This document shows positions 1 through 11,523 of a stretch of 64,000 nucleotides of DNA, one piece after another (within the stretch, counting starts at the first letter, position 1; the number at the start of each line of letters is the position of its first letter). The notes beneath the pieces are model-generated. The model did no database searches, was not told the DNA's origin, and saw only the letters and a program-made list of their open reading frames with translations. Origin of the DNA: Prosapia bicincta (Eukaryota > Arthropoda > Insecta > Hemiptera > Cercopidae); the NCBI GenBank assembly GCA_036971475.1, contig JBAIZL010000425.1, forward strand, positions 3,571,001 to 3,635,000. The letters are read 5' to 3'. The translations under genes were made by a program, and so were the position numbers.

Positions 1-266
1 ATGTAAATATGTATATACATATGTCATAATCACAATATTAAGTGGTAAAATAGTTCACGATTTCCCTTATAAATTTCCATTTTTCTCTTTATACAGATGC
101 TGGACTATTCTTTTCGTTCTTGCTATTTAATTTAATTGTTTTGTTTCTTTTTCTAATTTATGAAGCTGATTGTAGTCTATAATTTCTCATTCTATTATTC
201 TCTTGCAATGTTTCAATATTATAAGGAACCTTTCTCCTGTAATTTCATATACAACTTTAAAATATG

Positions 267-349
267 GATGTCTAGCTATGTTGGTTCTGTGCGAAAAAAA
301 GCTGGATTTCAAACATGTAGTCATTCAGTTCGAATCCGTCCGGGACATC
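267..349 (+). other. tRNA-like fragment (possible tRNA pseudogene or SINE head)
   Basis: The outer 7 bases at each end can pair as an acceptor stem (GATGTCT with GGACATC, one G-T wobble). An A-box-like TAGCTATGTTGG lies near the 5' end and a B-box-like AGTTCGAATCC near the 3' end. The T stem and the anticodon and D arms do not fold well, so this is not a working tRNA. It could be a decayed tRNA, the head of a tRNA-derived SINE, or chance. Confidence 0.22.
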
Positions 350-413
350 AACTTTTTAAATTGTTTTATTTAATAAATATGTGAAAACAACTGTATTGAG
401 ATCAATTGTCATC

Positions 414-416
<3 letters not shown>

Positions 417-475
<59 letters not shown>
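417..475. repeat. (TA)n microsatellite
   Basis: This is an uninterrupted TA dinucleotide tract of about 59 bases. It is the first of many in the window. Confidence 0.95.
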
Positions 476-477
<2 letters not shown>

Positions 478-1570
478 AGAGGGTGAAACAATAGAAGGAA
501 TTGAATATAAATCAATATTTATATCATTTTACTCCTCTTTTAGTACTTTTTAAAAGTGATTTTACTTTTTGTTTCGCTTTCTAAACAATATATTAAAGGT
601 CATATAATATATGTTACTAATAATGTTATACATACTCTGTATTTTAGAAAATTTAAAAGAAATTGGATGTGTGTTGGGGCGTTTTTTTACGTTTCCACAG
701 CAGAAATGTTTCCACAGCAAGTTGTCTGGCTATTCAATCATCATTCTTCACGACTCTGCTTCCACCGCTCCATCAATTCTACAAAGTTTTTGCTCTACTG
801 CGCGTGCGTACTAGAGTTGAAGCAAGTAACTTTCCTATCTATTTCTTACGGGTTACAATTAATCAAATTGTCAGAAGATGGCGCAACCGAATCCTATTGT
901 TTGAATTGCTTGTTTTATGTCCTCTTGCAATTTTGAAACACCGTTCCAAGTAATTTAATTCTTGTGTTGATATTAGGCTCTACAGAGCAAGATAACTTAT
1001 ACTTGAAAGAAATGAGATTTAATTTTAAACGTAATTTACAGTCTTAAATGTGTAATACGGTTTAAAAGCACCAACTTTACTATCGGATATTCCTCGTCCA
1101 AAGAAAAGACGTAACCATTTCCCTAATTAAATTTGTCTTAGATTGTTACTCGACGTTCAAGTGTTTTGCGTTATATGTAAACTTTCTTCGACAAGGAAAA
1201 CTTATTAAAGAGATGCATTTTATAAATATATCACAATTTATATTATGTAACATATATAATTTAAACATGAGATATTTTGGTGTTGTTTTACAAGATAAAA
1301 TTGCTTTCGTATTATTTATTTCGTAAAAATAGTATTTACTATAGTAAAATAATTTACGGCCTATTTGTTTGAACTTCCTCTGTGTATTATATTTACCTAA
1401 CGTTTTTTGTCAAGGTTATAAATTGTCTCAAATCATGTTTTATATCAATTCTCGTCTTCATATTTCGAGAAGGTTTATATCAAAGTTTATTTGGAATATA
1501 GTAATGTAAATCATATAAATAATTTTTGAAGTTCTATAAGTACATCAATATATGTCAAAAATTCAAAACT
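476..1570. other. AT-rich intergenic DNA, nothing recognised
   Basis: Three overlapping open frames between 556 and 953 encode low-complexity peptides with no motif I recognise. No splice-supported gene structure, RNA gene or transposon end was visible. Confidence 0.6.
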
Positions 1571-1755
1571 GTAAAAATTAAAACAGTTTACTCTAAATTT
1601 CACTACACATTATTTTATTACGTATACTACTAGTTTAGCAAATCATTGATGAAGGTAACAACGCCGTCGAAACTAGTCTGTATTAATAAACTAGTGTGTT
1701 TGTTTTAATAAACTAATGTGTAGTGAAATCTATAGTAAACGGTTTTAATTTCTAC
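1571..1755 (+). mobile_element. Foldback element with ~50-bp inverted arms and a hammerhead-like core
   Basis: Positions 1571-1620 and 1706-1755 are inverted repeats matching at about 45 of 50 positions. Between them, 1645-1673 reads TTGATGAAGG...CC...GAAAC, resembling a degenerate hammerhead core (CUGAUGA, stem II, GAAA). A diverged copy lies near 14,206-14,350 in the opposite orientation, sharing an arm and a nearby phrase (AAGCTCTAATTAACTTA). That makes it a dispersed family. No coding capacity is present, so it must be non-autonomous. Its relationship to Penelope-type termini is inferred from the core motif only. Confidence 0.55.
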
Positions 1756-3436
1756 CCTTGTGAACTGTTCTCACTAGCTAAGCTCTAATTAACTTAATAT
1801 TATGACATGTTAACAATATTGAAGATCTAAACAACCTGGAACAACTGTGGTGTACATTTTTAGTATGAATAAATAAAACCGTCTAAACCAAAAAAACGTT
1901 TTGTTTGAATCTTAATATTTATTTAGTATGTAGATTACCAAACATATATTTTTGTGTTCTCCTCTGCTGATGATTGTTTTTGCAAACGACATTTACAATA
2001 CGATTTTAGAAAAAAAGATTTTTGTTGGTTAGATGTTTGGTTTATTTATAACTGAATATCTCCATTAAATGGTATATAATATAAACAGAGTGATACTACT
2101 TATTTTCTTACATTAGGTACTAAAAAGGCTAAAGTCACGCGTGTATTAAAAAGCCTGCATCATTGAAGTAGCCAAGCATCATAAACTGTAAAAAGTGAAA
2201 TATTGAAAATATATTACAGCGTGTGTTTGTAATGAAGAATTAAAATAATGAACAATAAATAAAAGATGTTATTGTATAAATTATAATGTATATATATGGA
2301 TTGAGCAGTTTATCAGTACGCCTTAGATGTAGGTCAGACGGTAGGCGTTAAGGTGATGCGTATTTCAGGTATTGCGATGAACATTGAAAGCGGATACTCA
2401 AAATAAACAGGCCTATTGAGTTGTGATATCTTGTCATGTAGACGTTGGTTTATGAAGCCTGGCTGCAGGTGACCCTGTTGGAGAGGTTTTGTAGGATTCG
2501 AAATAGGCTTGAAACTGAAGTTGTATAGAAGTTGAAAAATGCCATACCCCTTTTGTATCATGAAAAAAATGATATCCACTAAGTAAAAGTGGATAAAATG
2601 ATCATTTCCTTAAGGAGTCGGTATGAACCTAAGAAGAAATTTCGAACTTTAATTTAACAAATACTCGTCTTTAAGACCCTTCTCTCTCATTTGGTGTACA
2701 TATAACAAAACATGTTTTTTGACTAAAGGTTTGAATAAATGTTATGCTAGTTTGAGGCATGCACGCGTAAAAATAACATTAAATACATGTGAGACCAATA
2801 AACATTAATAAAAACAAATATATTATTCAAGCTAAAAGGAGAATTAATAAAATCATTTCTCTAAAATTTCTCGGAAACGATTATAATTTTATAACTGTAA
2901 TCATGAGTCTAATCGTTTTAAGATGTTAACAATTTAACAAAACAGAAAGTTTTATTTCTTCTAATTATATTTTACTAAAAGGAAAATTTGTGTTTATGAA
3001 CACAATATGCTTTCCTAAGTAAATATTAGAAATAATATTAGGCGGCGAGACGTGAATTCAACTTGCTTTATAAAAGGGTTTATTTCAAATTTTTTAAATC
3101 TCTATTCTCCTGAGAATATTTGCTAACATATTGAATAAATACATGTAAGTAATTCATTTTTTTGCGTAAAAATAAGAATAAAAAAGCAATTGGAAATATA
3201 ATTTTACGTATTATTTTGTCAAACAAAATAATCCCGTAGTAGCCATATATTTCTTAGAAACTTGAATAGTTGTTACTTACAGAGAAACTAGATGTGAACT
3301 GTTGGAAGTTAACACTCACCTGTAAAAGAAATTTTGTTAACAATAATGTATATTTTGCCAGAGTAATTTATAAAAACTAATTCAAATTAAAACGACTTAT
3401 TTAAATATTTTAGTGAACTATACACCTCTAACCACA
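1756..3436. other. AT-rich intergenic DNA, nothing recognised
   Basis: An 81-codon minus-strand open frame at 2334-2579 has no recognisable domain and no supporting context. Nothing else supportable was seen. Confidence 0.6.
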
Positions 3437-3735
3437 AATGGTTGTCATTGTTGGCTAATGTATATTTCGGTTATCAAGTAAACATTCTCAAAGACTTTAC
3501 ACCTAAAAACAAATATTTGTTTAATTTCAACTAGGTGAACATTTCTGTTATCTAGTCATCATCTTCAAAGGCTTAGCATTCAACAACGACATTTTTAAAA
3601 ATTTTAACTAGATGTACATTTCGGTTACCAAGTAGCCATCTTCACAGGCTTAGTATTCAATAACAACATTATGTTTATTTCAACTAGATTTATATTTCTG
3701 TTACTAAGTAGCCATAATATTTATTTTTATTTTAA
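3437..3735 (-). repeat. ~77-bp tandem repeat, four diverged units
   Basis: The phrase ATTTCGGTTA or ATTTCTGTTA recurs at 3464, 3541, 3618 and 3694, giving a period of 76-77 bp over four units. On the minus strand the best unit reads TGAAGATGGCTAC, a short loop, GTAACC, GAAATG. This is a hairpin between a GAAGATG-like and a GAAA-like element, as in hammerhead-type repeats. The copies are diverged, so the array is old. Confidence 0.65.
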
Positions 3736-6340
3736 CTAAATATCTGGTTAAAAATATTTCGTTTTAATATTGTTAACAATCAAAATTATTTTATAATAAA
3801 ATAAAATCCTAAATAACGTTCGCAATAATGTAATTGCAATGTATAATTGTAGGTATATATTGAAGTCAGCAATTAAACTGCTTAATGCGTTTATATAAAT
3901 ACGGCAATATTCCGAGAATTGATGCAGTTTTGTTTTAAATGATAGTGCAATAATATTTGAACAGCTTATCGCCAGTTTTATTTAATATTTTCATAAATTC
4001 TTACATTCCTGGAAACAGAATTGAGATTACAACTAAATCACACAGAGAGAAATGTGTTATATTTGTTTTCAATTAATACTATTAGTGTTTAACTTAGAAA
4101 AACTAATAATCCCCGTGTTTACCCTTTGTTAGCCTCGTGTTTATAAAGGGGGAAGCTTTCATTCCGGTAAAATTATCTCTATATTTAGCGCAAATTTATC
4201 TTCTCCAAGGGATTGTGGAACAATGACGAGAGCTTGATTTATTGACTAACTTCCGGCGAAGGTTGAACCCACCTCTACTGACATACTTCCAAGTATGTGA
4301 AGAGATCGAAACAAGTGCATTTCATAGTGTCTACATTTATAAAGAGATAACATTTCTGTAGTGTAGTTTCAAAGTTATTGAAGTACGCTAGTATAAATAT
4401 TACTTGAATTTTTTATACATTTGTCACAAATATTTCTTGTAAATTGATTAATAACCTATATAGGAACAATATGAATGTTTTTGACAGAAAAAAATATTAC
4501 AACCAATAATATTAAAACATTTCCCCAAGTTAAAAAACAGGATATTTCTATATTAAATTATGAAAAACAATATTTAAACTGCCATTAAAATGAGAAACAT
4601 AATTTCATGATTATTACAAGTTACTTTCAGCAAAATTAGGCAGTAACCATGTACTACTAAAATAATATATTAAGGTAATTAAAACAATGCAATAGCAATT
4701 GGATTTAAGAAACTATGTCAAATTATATTATTAGTTACAACCCAAGACGGCTAGCCTTGAATTTAAAATTGTTTCATCTGTAAAATATATCAATTCATTT
4801 AACTGCAAATAATTTAATAATTCATTTCGTAAAGAATAATAATTTTAAAAAAACATATTAGCCAATGTCACAAGACTTAAGTGATTCACATTTGTGTACG
4901 GCAGATACATTTTTTCATACTTATATTTTTCCTGTGTGTGCATATGTTTATGAGAAAGGTGGAAGTGTTTTACTTCAGATATTATAATATTTGGAGCTCT
5001 TGCTAGGGTCGAATACAAGGTATTGAATCCCCTGACTTTACTAGAGACGTCATCTCTGTAGGTGACGCATTTCGGTTATCCTCCATTGATATAACTCTAT
5101 ACCAAATGGCATCTTAAAATGAAAGTAATTATGAAAGATGTCCAAACGTTGGTAGTGACTTTGGTAGGAAGAATGTTTAAAATATTATTTGCAGATCAGA
5201 CTATTGCTTTGTGCAGCCGCTCAAGTTTTACGGGGGGGGGGGGGGAGTTATATCGGCATCATTTCTTAAATACATTGATCATTAATTTCAAAGATTTTTG
5301 TATGATTTTAATAATCGAACAAATAAGAAAAAAAGACCACTATAAAATCTTTTGTGAACGAATAACTGTCGTTGTTATAGGGAATGTTAAACGAAGTGTA
5401 GGAGGTATTTATATGTTTAAATACTTTCAAAAATAGTTTACCATTTTTTTTTCATTTTCACCACTTTAAAATGCAGTTAATCTAAACTATTGATGGTATA
5501 AATTAAACGTACCGCTAAAAGAGATTTTTATGGGAATAGATTTGATATGGGATATTTTGCATGGGATTAACATGCCCGAATGTATTTTTTGTCATTGTCT
5601 GGCTTATATAAACACTATCGGAATCATTATAACCAAATTTTTGTATATATTACAATATTTATAAAGGCTGTATGATCTTTCAAAATAACCTATTTGTATT
5701 ATAAAAATTAAACTTTTCAGAAACAAAAAATCACTTGGTAAAACAATGTAATTTTCTAAAGAGAGCTAGATAAAAAAAATATACTTTGAAAATATAAAAA
5801 AATAGTAAAAACGTATTTTTCCAACCTCAGTTTTAAATTTATTGTAACTAATGAATATAATAATGAAACGTATGTACATTAATAAGCCGCATGTTCATAC
5901 ACATGAACTATTTAATAAAAAAAGGTATAAACGCCATCAGCATCCAAATAAATATGTTTCCATTAAATAATGACCGGATTTAATACATTAAAGTCAAATC
6001 CCATTCCGAGAAAACATCACATGTGTGTTATTTAGGTCAAGCTATAATGAATAATGTAATAACAACATCTCTGGTTGTTTTATAAATATGGACCTATATA
6101 GAATTCAGAATATTTACTTTAGTTGCATGTTCATAACAGATTTACTAAATTTTAATTATAATATAATTATATGGCAATCATTGCAACAGTGAAACACTTC
6201 AATTTATTAATTGATATCAGAAAGAAAAAACCAGATTAGCTTTTGGCGTATAACAGTATTATGTGTATATTATTTCTGCTATTAAACATTATACGATTTA
6301 ACCTAAAATAAAGAGTAAACTAGTTATTGTAAGGGATATA
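3736..6340. other. AT-rich intergenic DNA
   Basis: A 105-codon frame at 5119-5436 crosses a poly-G run and shows no recognisable domain. No RNA gene or mobile-element ends were identified. Confidence 0.6.
5232..5245 (+). repeat. Poly-G tract (14 G)
   Basis: Fourteen consecutive G occur in otherwise AT-rich DNA. Runs like this are length-polymorphic and prone to sequencing error. Confidence 0.9.
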
Positions 6341-6980
6341 GTACGAGGGAGGTCAATTATTATTCGCAATTTAGTTATACTTTTGTTTATGTTGATAGTA
6401 CTGTTATTTTGCTTTGATGATACATGCTATATTTATTTATTGTTGTCTGTGCATGTTTTAAGCTCTAGGTTAGTTTTGTTGTCACTGTTGTGCGTTTAAT
6501 CATGGATACTTCGCTTTGTATTGCATCAGAGAAGAGCAACGTTCCGTGGTCCGTTTTTTGTTGTTGGAAGGTGTATCAGGGGCCGAAATTCATCGAGGAC
6601 TTTTGGTACAGCACAGAAACCGTGTTTTGCCACAACGGAGTGTCTACGAATAGATTGATCAGATCAAGCATGGTCGCACAAGTATTACAAGCAATGGAGG
6701 TGCCGGAAGAGAGTTCGTCCACAAATTAGAAAAACATTAGGCGTTCACTTGAAATGGTTTTCTTAGACATGCAAGTAACTATTGACGAAGTTGCACATAC
6801 GAAATCATCCACAACATACTCGGGTTTTATAAAGATTTTGAAAAAAGCAGTACATTCTTGGCTCTCAGCTCAAACGAAAACCTTTTTTAATCATGGCATC
6901 AGGAAGTTTGTACAACAAAGGACCAAGTGCGTTGCAAAGTAAGAGGAGTATGTCGGAAAATTAAGTACGTATAAGTATCC
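6341..6980 (+). mobile_element. Internally deleted mariner-like element
   Basis: A mariner-type 5' terminus starts at 6341 (GTACGAGGGAGGTCAATTAT), preceded by TA, the usual mariner target. It is followed by remnants of the transposase N-terminal DNA-binding region and then by its extreme C-terminus. The catalytic DD(34)D core is absent, so about 640 bp replaces an expected element of about 1.3 kb. I could not find a matching 3' inverted repeat just after 6980. The element cannot transpose by itself. Confidence 0.75.
6525..6980 (+). pseudogene. Mariner-like transposase remnant
   Basis: Reading from 6525 the frame gives a typical mariner helix-turn-helix region: EEQRSVVRFLLLEGVSGAEI, then VLPQRSVYE, a stop where the family usually has tryptophan, then IKHGRTSITSNGGAGR. 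A frame change leads to the segment from 6754 containing MVFLDMQVTIDEVAH, which matches the family's second DNA-binding helix region. Further on, FFNHGIRKFVQQRTKCVAK (ending about 6939) resembles the family C-terminus, which normally lies about 180 residues downstream. The middle, including the catalytic aspartates, is missing. Intact mariner transposases are about 340-350 residues; roughly 150 remain here, with at least one nonsense change, one frameshift and one large deletion. Confidence 0.8.
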
Positions 6981-7146
6981 TGTTTGATTACAATATAATT
7001 ATAAATTACATTGCAGATAATTCACTTACTGAAATAAAATCTACTAGTGTTTTTTACGTAAATCTAACTAATATAAATGTACATCCACAGTTGCATATGT
7101 ATGTGTTGCAAGAGGTATTTTTAAATATAAGATTATTTTATCTCGG

Positions 7147-7147
<1 letters not shown>

Positions 7148-7200
<53 letters not shown>
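7148..7200. repeat. (TA)n microsatellite
   Basis: A TA dinucleotide tract of about 53 bases. Confidence 0.95.
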
Positions 7201-7202
<2 letters not shown>

Positions 7203-7815
7203 CGTGTTTCGGCGAAGTTGAATATCCGAAGAAACTTTTCCCCATTTAGCGAATATATGTACGGCAAGTGTTTTTCTAATTCAGACAATGATGTTTTACT
7301 GTGAAGTTTGAAATTAAATTACAATTATTAACGTTTACTCCTGATAATTAATGTCTTAGACATAGAGGTGTTTACTGGTAACGCTGTTTAAATTTACATA
7401 AAAAGTATTATCAGTCAAATGTATGAAAATTAAAACTGCTTATGCCTGGTCAATTTCAATACATACGATAAATATCCTAAGCAAAACGTATCAATTATAA
7501 ATAGATGTTATGTATATTATTTATAACTCATAGATATTATGTAGAAGAATCCAAGAAATAATATAATTTTTATTATAAAAATTTGTTTCTATTTAAAGTT
7601 AAATAAAAAACATTTTAAAGACCTAAACTACCTCCTCAAACTTGTGGTACTTTGTCTTATTCTCTGACTAACAATGATAGATTTAACGGCATGACTTTCT
7701 TTAGTAAAACGTCACTATATAAAATTTTTAGAAAGGATTATGTTCCTGTAGACCTGTGAGAAATAACTAAATTTACATAAAAAAAAATTGCCAATCGTAT
7801 TTATGAAAATTTTAA
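7201..7815. other. AT-rich intergenic DNA, nothing recognised
   Basis: No open frame of note, repeat or RNA motif was seen. Confidence 0.6.
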
Positions 7816-7849
7816 TACACGCACACACACTCACTCACACACATACACA

Positions 7850-7926
<77 letters not shown>

Positions 7927-7983
7927 TCGCACACGCACACAAACACGCACGTACGAACGGACGGTCGCACACGCACACACACG

Positions 7984-8024
<41 letters not shown>
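7816..8024. repeat. (CA)n compound microsatellite
   Basis: About 209 bases of mostly CA dinucleotide, interrupted near 7925-7985 by a CG-containing stretch that is itself CA-like. The cysteine-valine and histidine-threonine open frames across it are consequences of the dinucleotide repeat. Confidence 0.95.
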
Positions 8025-8025
<1 letters not shown>

Positions 8026-8927
8026 TATTATGTTTGGAAAACTTTAAAAGTATTTTCATCTTCATTAAAATCATTTTTTCTATTTCAACGTTAAATAGAA
8101 AAAAATATTTTAGAATACATCGACTTTGTTTCTTATGACTGCCATTTACTTTATGACTCTTTAGCAAAAGGTTACTATATATATAATCGGTTAGCAGCAT
8201 GTAGGCCTACGTGGAATGGCTAAATTTACATGTACAATTTTAACAGTCTTATTTACAATAGTTAGGTCGACTACTTGAATTCCAATCAGAGTAGATTCAC
8301 TTAATTACCAAGCTTCTTATTTAGTTCAGGACAATAACAGCATTGTTCTAAGCACGACGTCAACAGGCACGTTGCCAACCAAAGCAAATCAGTTTACTGT
8401 AAACGTCTATATAACTGCAGCGTAAACGTTTGCACAGAGGACAATAAGCGAACGTCCGGAACTCTCTTCACGATTCACTTTGTCGCCGAACACAAGTAAA
8501 CGCAAGGCGAGGCACTTAGTCACTAAAATGAGGTTCACAGCTGCACCAGACATTCGTGACTGCAATGCAAACCCGCTACATAACGTTGGTTGTAACATCT
8601 TTCCGTGATTGTCTTGAGAATTCATTTCCCGGGTTGCTGAGCTTCAACAGGAACGAAATTAAATTGTACAACTGCAGAACTTGTTTAACCCTTTGTAAAA
8701 TACATAAAGGAAACTAACTCGTTCTCTAACAAGATTTACCTTGTCTTATAATCAGAAATAATACATCACAAAGCACAACAATCATTATTTATCTTTTAGG
8801 ATTCAAGAAGCTAAATAATGGCAGTTTTTCTTTGAGGGAGTTATTTCCATGCTTGTACAGTACGTAAAGAAATACGGTTATTCACAGTAATATACTGACA
8901 AAAAGATCAGCCCCATGAACACACTGT
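8025..8927. other. Intergenic DNA with a less AT-rich patch
   Basis: Around 8350-8640 base composition is visibly more balanced than the surroundings, and a 72-codon minus-strand frame (8407-8625) lies there. I recognise no domain in it and see no splice or promoter context that would make it a gene. Confidence 0.45.
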
Positions 8928-9260
8928 TTCTTTGTGTGGATCGCTTTACAACCTATTTATTAACCCTTTGAAAAAATATATTAACCTTTGTTCCGACAGA
9001 AGTGAAAACTTATAAGAAGAAAATATTTATCAAGTGTATAGTTATAAAACAAAATGAACCTAATAAATACATTTTTACGGGGAAATGCGTATTAAATTGT
9101 TTAATTAATTTAAATAAAAGAAATTAAATTTATGTAAAGATTTTGTATAAACATTAGAGTTTTATTGATTAAAAAAGTAAAAACAAATTACACTAATAAT
9201 AACCTAAATCAATAAGTAAATTAATTATACTATTATTGACTATATCTAAGTATATTGTAG
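8928..9260 (+). repeat. Diverged local duplication, uninterrupted copy
   Basis: Positions 8928-8960 match 9533-9565 at about 29 of 33 bases (TGTTTCTTTGTGTG...GCTTTACAAC). The continuation from about 8984 (AACCTTTGTTCCGAC) resembles 12,562 onward and stays collinear as far as the shared AATTATACTATTATT near 9221 and 12,786. This looks like the empty counterpart of the locus that contains the Penelope cluster. Confidence 0.45.
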
Positions 9261-9532
9261 CATATATAGTGTACGCTATAAATTCAGTGCATTTCTAATT
9301 TACAGGATGATATTATATTGTTAAATATGTAATTAAAATAAAATTATCTTTTACTTCTAAGGCAATCCTAAAAATATAGGTTTTTACTGGCATAAAGGCT
9401 ATTGTCTAACGTACTTATGAGAATTAGGACAACTACTTGTGGCTAGTTCATTTGAATACATTTTAGAAATATTCTACAATTTTCATATCTATTTCACATA
9501 GAGAGAGACTCATGAATTCCATTTTTAAAAGT
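9261..9532. other. AT-rich intergenic DNA between the two duplicated copies
   Basis: Nothing recognisable was seen. Confidence 0.5.
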
Positions 9533-9561
9533 TGTTTCTTTGTGTGCATTGCTTTACAACA

Positions 9562-9565
<4 letters not shown>
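9533..9565 (+). repeat. Left part of the interrupted copy of the local duplication
   Basis: This counterpart of 8928-8960 ends abruptly at a (TA)n tract, beyond which Penelope-like sequence begins. Confidence 0.5.

Positions 9566-9620
<55 letters not shown>
9566..9620. repeat. (TA)n microsatellite
   Basis: A TA tract of about 55 bases bordering the 3' end of the first Penelope-like element. Confidence 0.95.
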
Positions 9621-9624
<4 letters not shown>

Positions 9625-9680
9625 ATAAATTAAAAATATTTCAAAAACAAGAATACTTTTAATGAATATATTTATTTAAA

Positions 9681-9716
9681 GCTTTTCGCCGATAAAAAAG
9701 TACCAGCATCTTCAGG
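9681..9716 (-). ncRNA. Hammerhead-ribozyme-like core of PLE copy A
   Basis: The minus strand reads CCTGAAGATGCTGG, a loop, CGGC, GAAAAGC. Stem II can pair GCTG with CGGC, including a G-T wobble. Compared with copy B (GTTGG with CCAAC) the two sides of the stem have changed together, as expected for a conserved fold. The core differs from canonical CUGAUGA by an A and has one extra base before stem II, so present activity is uncertain. Confidence 0.45.
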
Positions 9717-9797
9717 AAAATAATTATCTAATAAAATATTTTTACAAAATTAAATCATATGTGCTACAAACGACCATATGTTTATAAGTATTGCACT

Positions 9798-10525
9798 TTA
9801 TGTAATTTTTTCTATAACATCAATGGCCTTATAAATAGTTTGGTGCCTTGATCTCACTTGAATTTGCTCATCAATTAATTTGTCTTTAACTTTATGCTTA
9901 TAAATTTCCAATGTTTCAAACATATTCATTTTTAATCCTTTATTCAATAGTTTTATTAATTTCATATTTTTTATTTCCGGGAACTTGTGTCCATTATTAA
10001 TACAATGCTAAATGTGATTTATATATGTTTGGTTTGATATAAACGTTTAAATGTTCTTTGTATCTTTCTTTTAATTTCTTTTTTGTTTGTCCTACATATA
10101 ATTTATTACAAGTTTGTCATTTTATATTATATGCTCCATTTCTTTCTTGCATATTATATCAATTTTTGTTATTGTTTATTAAATTTTTAATTTTATTATT
10201 AGTTTTATATGTAATTTGTAAATTTGTTTTTTTTAATAATCTTGTAATTTTATTTATTTCGTTACCAGTGAATGTAAAAGTTGTCCAAATATTTTCTCTC
10301 TTATTAGGTACAAAGTTATTTTCGAGTTTCTGTTTTCTTATTATGTTATTATTTTTTTTTTATATCCATTTTCTAAACCAATTTGATATATTATATTTTT
10401 CTCTTTTATTTGATCATTTAAGTTCATTGGTATTTTGTGCATTCTTTGTAGTAAATTATAAAGCGCTGCCATTTTTTGTTTGTATGGATGATTTGAATAA
10501 TTAGCTATTATTTTAAAATATTATT
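9798..10525 (-). pseudogene. Penelope-like RT C-terminus plus GIY-YIG endonuclease remnant
   Basis: Minus-strand reading starts near 10,525 with NHPYKQKMAALYNLLQRMHK, the conserved segment after the PLE reverse transcriptase core. Near 10,095 the GIY-YIG signature follows, with GAYNIK, then CNKLYVGQTKKKLKERYKEH. The downstream part KGLKMNMFETLEIYKHKVKD and DEQIQV matches the C-terminus of copy B, and the frame closes at 9798-9800. Several in-frame stops and shifts interrupt it (for example a stop where a zinc-binding cysteine is expected, and another near 10,005). The endonuclease would nick target DNA in an intact element. This copy is dead. Confidence 0.8.
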
Positions 10526-10565
10526 AATTTATTAACTATATTACAAGAAAACATAACACCATATT

Positions 10566-10712
<147 letters not shown>

Positions 10713-10788
10713 TGTCTACCGACATGCCCTCGCAAATGTTAATGAAGTGTTTCCTACTTAAAATTATAAAGGAAACACTTTATAAATT

Positions 10789-10790
<2 letters not shown>

Positions 10791-10838
<48 letters not shown>
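10791..10838. repeat. (TA)n microsatellite
   Basis: TA tract directly abutting the terminus of PLE copy B. Confidence 0.95.
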
Positions 10839-10840
<2 letters not shown>

Positions 10841-10918
10841 CAATATGTGTTCTTGTGTATTAATAAAGAACCAAGTCAAAATAGAAATACAAGAAGTATA
10901 ATTGAATTTACAATTCAA

Positions 10919-10953
10919 AGCTTTTCGTTGGCTAACAGTACCAACATCATCAG
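10919..10953 (-). ncRNA. Hammerhead-ribozyme-like core in PLE copy B terminus
   Basis: The minus strand reads TTCCTGATGATGTTGG, loop TACTGTTAG, CCAAC, GAAAAGC, TTTGAATT. This has the canonical CUGAUGA and GAAA boxes, a 5-bp stem II (GTTGG with CCAAC), a very short possible stem III around AGCT, and partial stem I pairing (ATTC with GAAT). One extra T lies between CUGAUGA and stem II. PLEs are known to carry minimal hammerheads with short stem III. Self-cleavage is inferred, not shown. Confidence 0.55.
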
Positions 10954-11037
10954 GAATATTACACATTTAAAATTAACATATGTGCAAATAGATCAAATAA
11001 ATAACTATGCCAAATCAGTTACAATAGTTAAACTTTT

Positions 11038-11478
11038 TTATTTTGCTGCCCTAACATTAAAAACACTGAATATATTATTAAATTTAGATGTTACTTGTAT
11101 TTGTTCATTTATCAACTCATTATTAGTATTATATTTATATATTTCTAAAGCTTCATAAATATTCATTCTCAGGCCTTTGTTAATTTCTTTTACAAGTATC
11201 ATGTTATCTATATTAGGAAATATGTGATTATTATTAATACAATGACTAGCAAAATTTGATTTATAAATTTCTGGCTTTTTATATGCATTAAAATTCTCTT
11301 TATATCTATCTTTAAGTTTTTTCTTAGTTTGTCCTATATAAACGTTATTACAATAATCACATTCTAATTTATATACACCGTTTTTTTCATGCGTATTAAT
11401 AATATTATTATTATTCATTATATTTATTAATTTATTATTAGTATTATATGCGAATTTTATGTTGCTACCTTTAAACAA
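11038..11478 (-). pseudogene. GIY-YIG endonuclease domain of PLE copy B
   Basis: This is a 146-codon frame, still open. The domain begins at about residue 33 with GVYKLECDYCNNVYIGQTKK, holding the paired cysteines and the GIY-YIG core in its PLE form (GVY...YIG). It continues into LKDRYKE with the arginine helix, then SHCINNNHIF with a conserved histidine, and ends in LINEQIQV. In an active element this C-terminal domain nicks the target so that reverse transcription can prime. It is separated by a frame break (near 11,480-11,525) from the RT part upstream, so it is a broken piece of one ORF rather than an independent gene. Confidence 0.85.
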
Positions 11479-11523
11479 TTTTGTGATATTTTTTACTTCA
11501 TTACCAAAAAATGTAAATGAAGT

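Larger units (their letters stand above)
9645..10530 (-). mobile_element. 5'-truncated Penelope-like element (copy A)
   Basis: On the minus strand this holds, in order, the end of a reverse transcriptase domain, a GIY-YIG endonuclease domain and a short 3' terminal region with a hammerhead-like core. The reverse transcriptase catalytic part is absent. The upstream side ends near a (TA)n tract at 10,566. Penelope-like elements typically carry a single ORF of RT plus GIY-YIG and terminal repeats with hammerhead motifs, so the order fits. The copy is clearly diverged from copy B next door, so the two were separate insertions or different subfamilies. Confidence 0.82.

Noticed and set aside
7788..8200. 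Histidine-threonine and cysteine-valine rich open frames
   Set aside because: They are translations of the (CA)n tract.
8407..8625. 72-codon minus-strand open frame as a host gene
   Set aside because: Ordinary-looking composition but no recognised motif, no splice partners and no conserved context.
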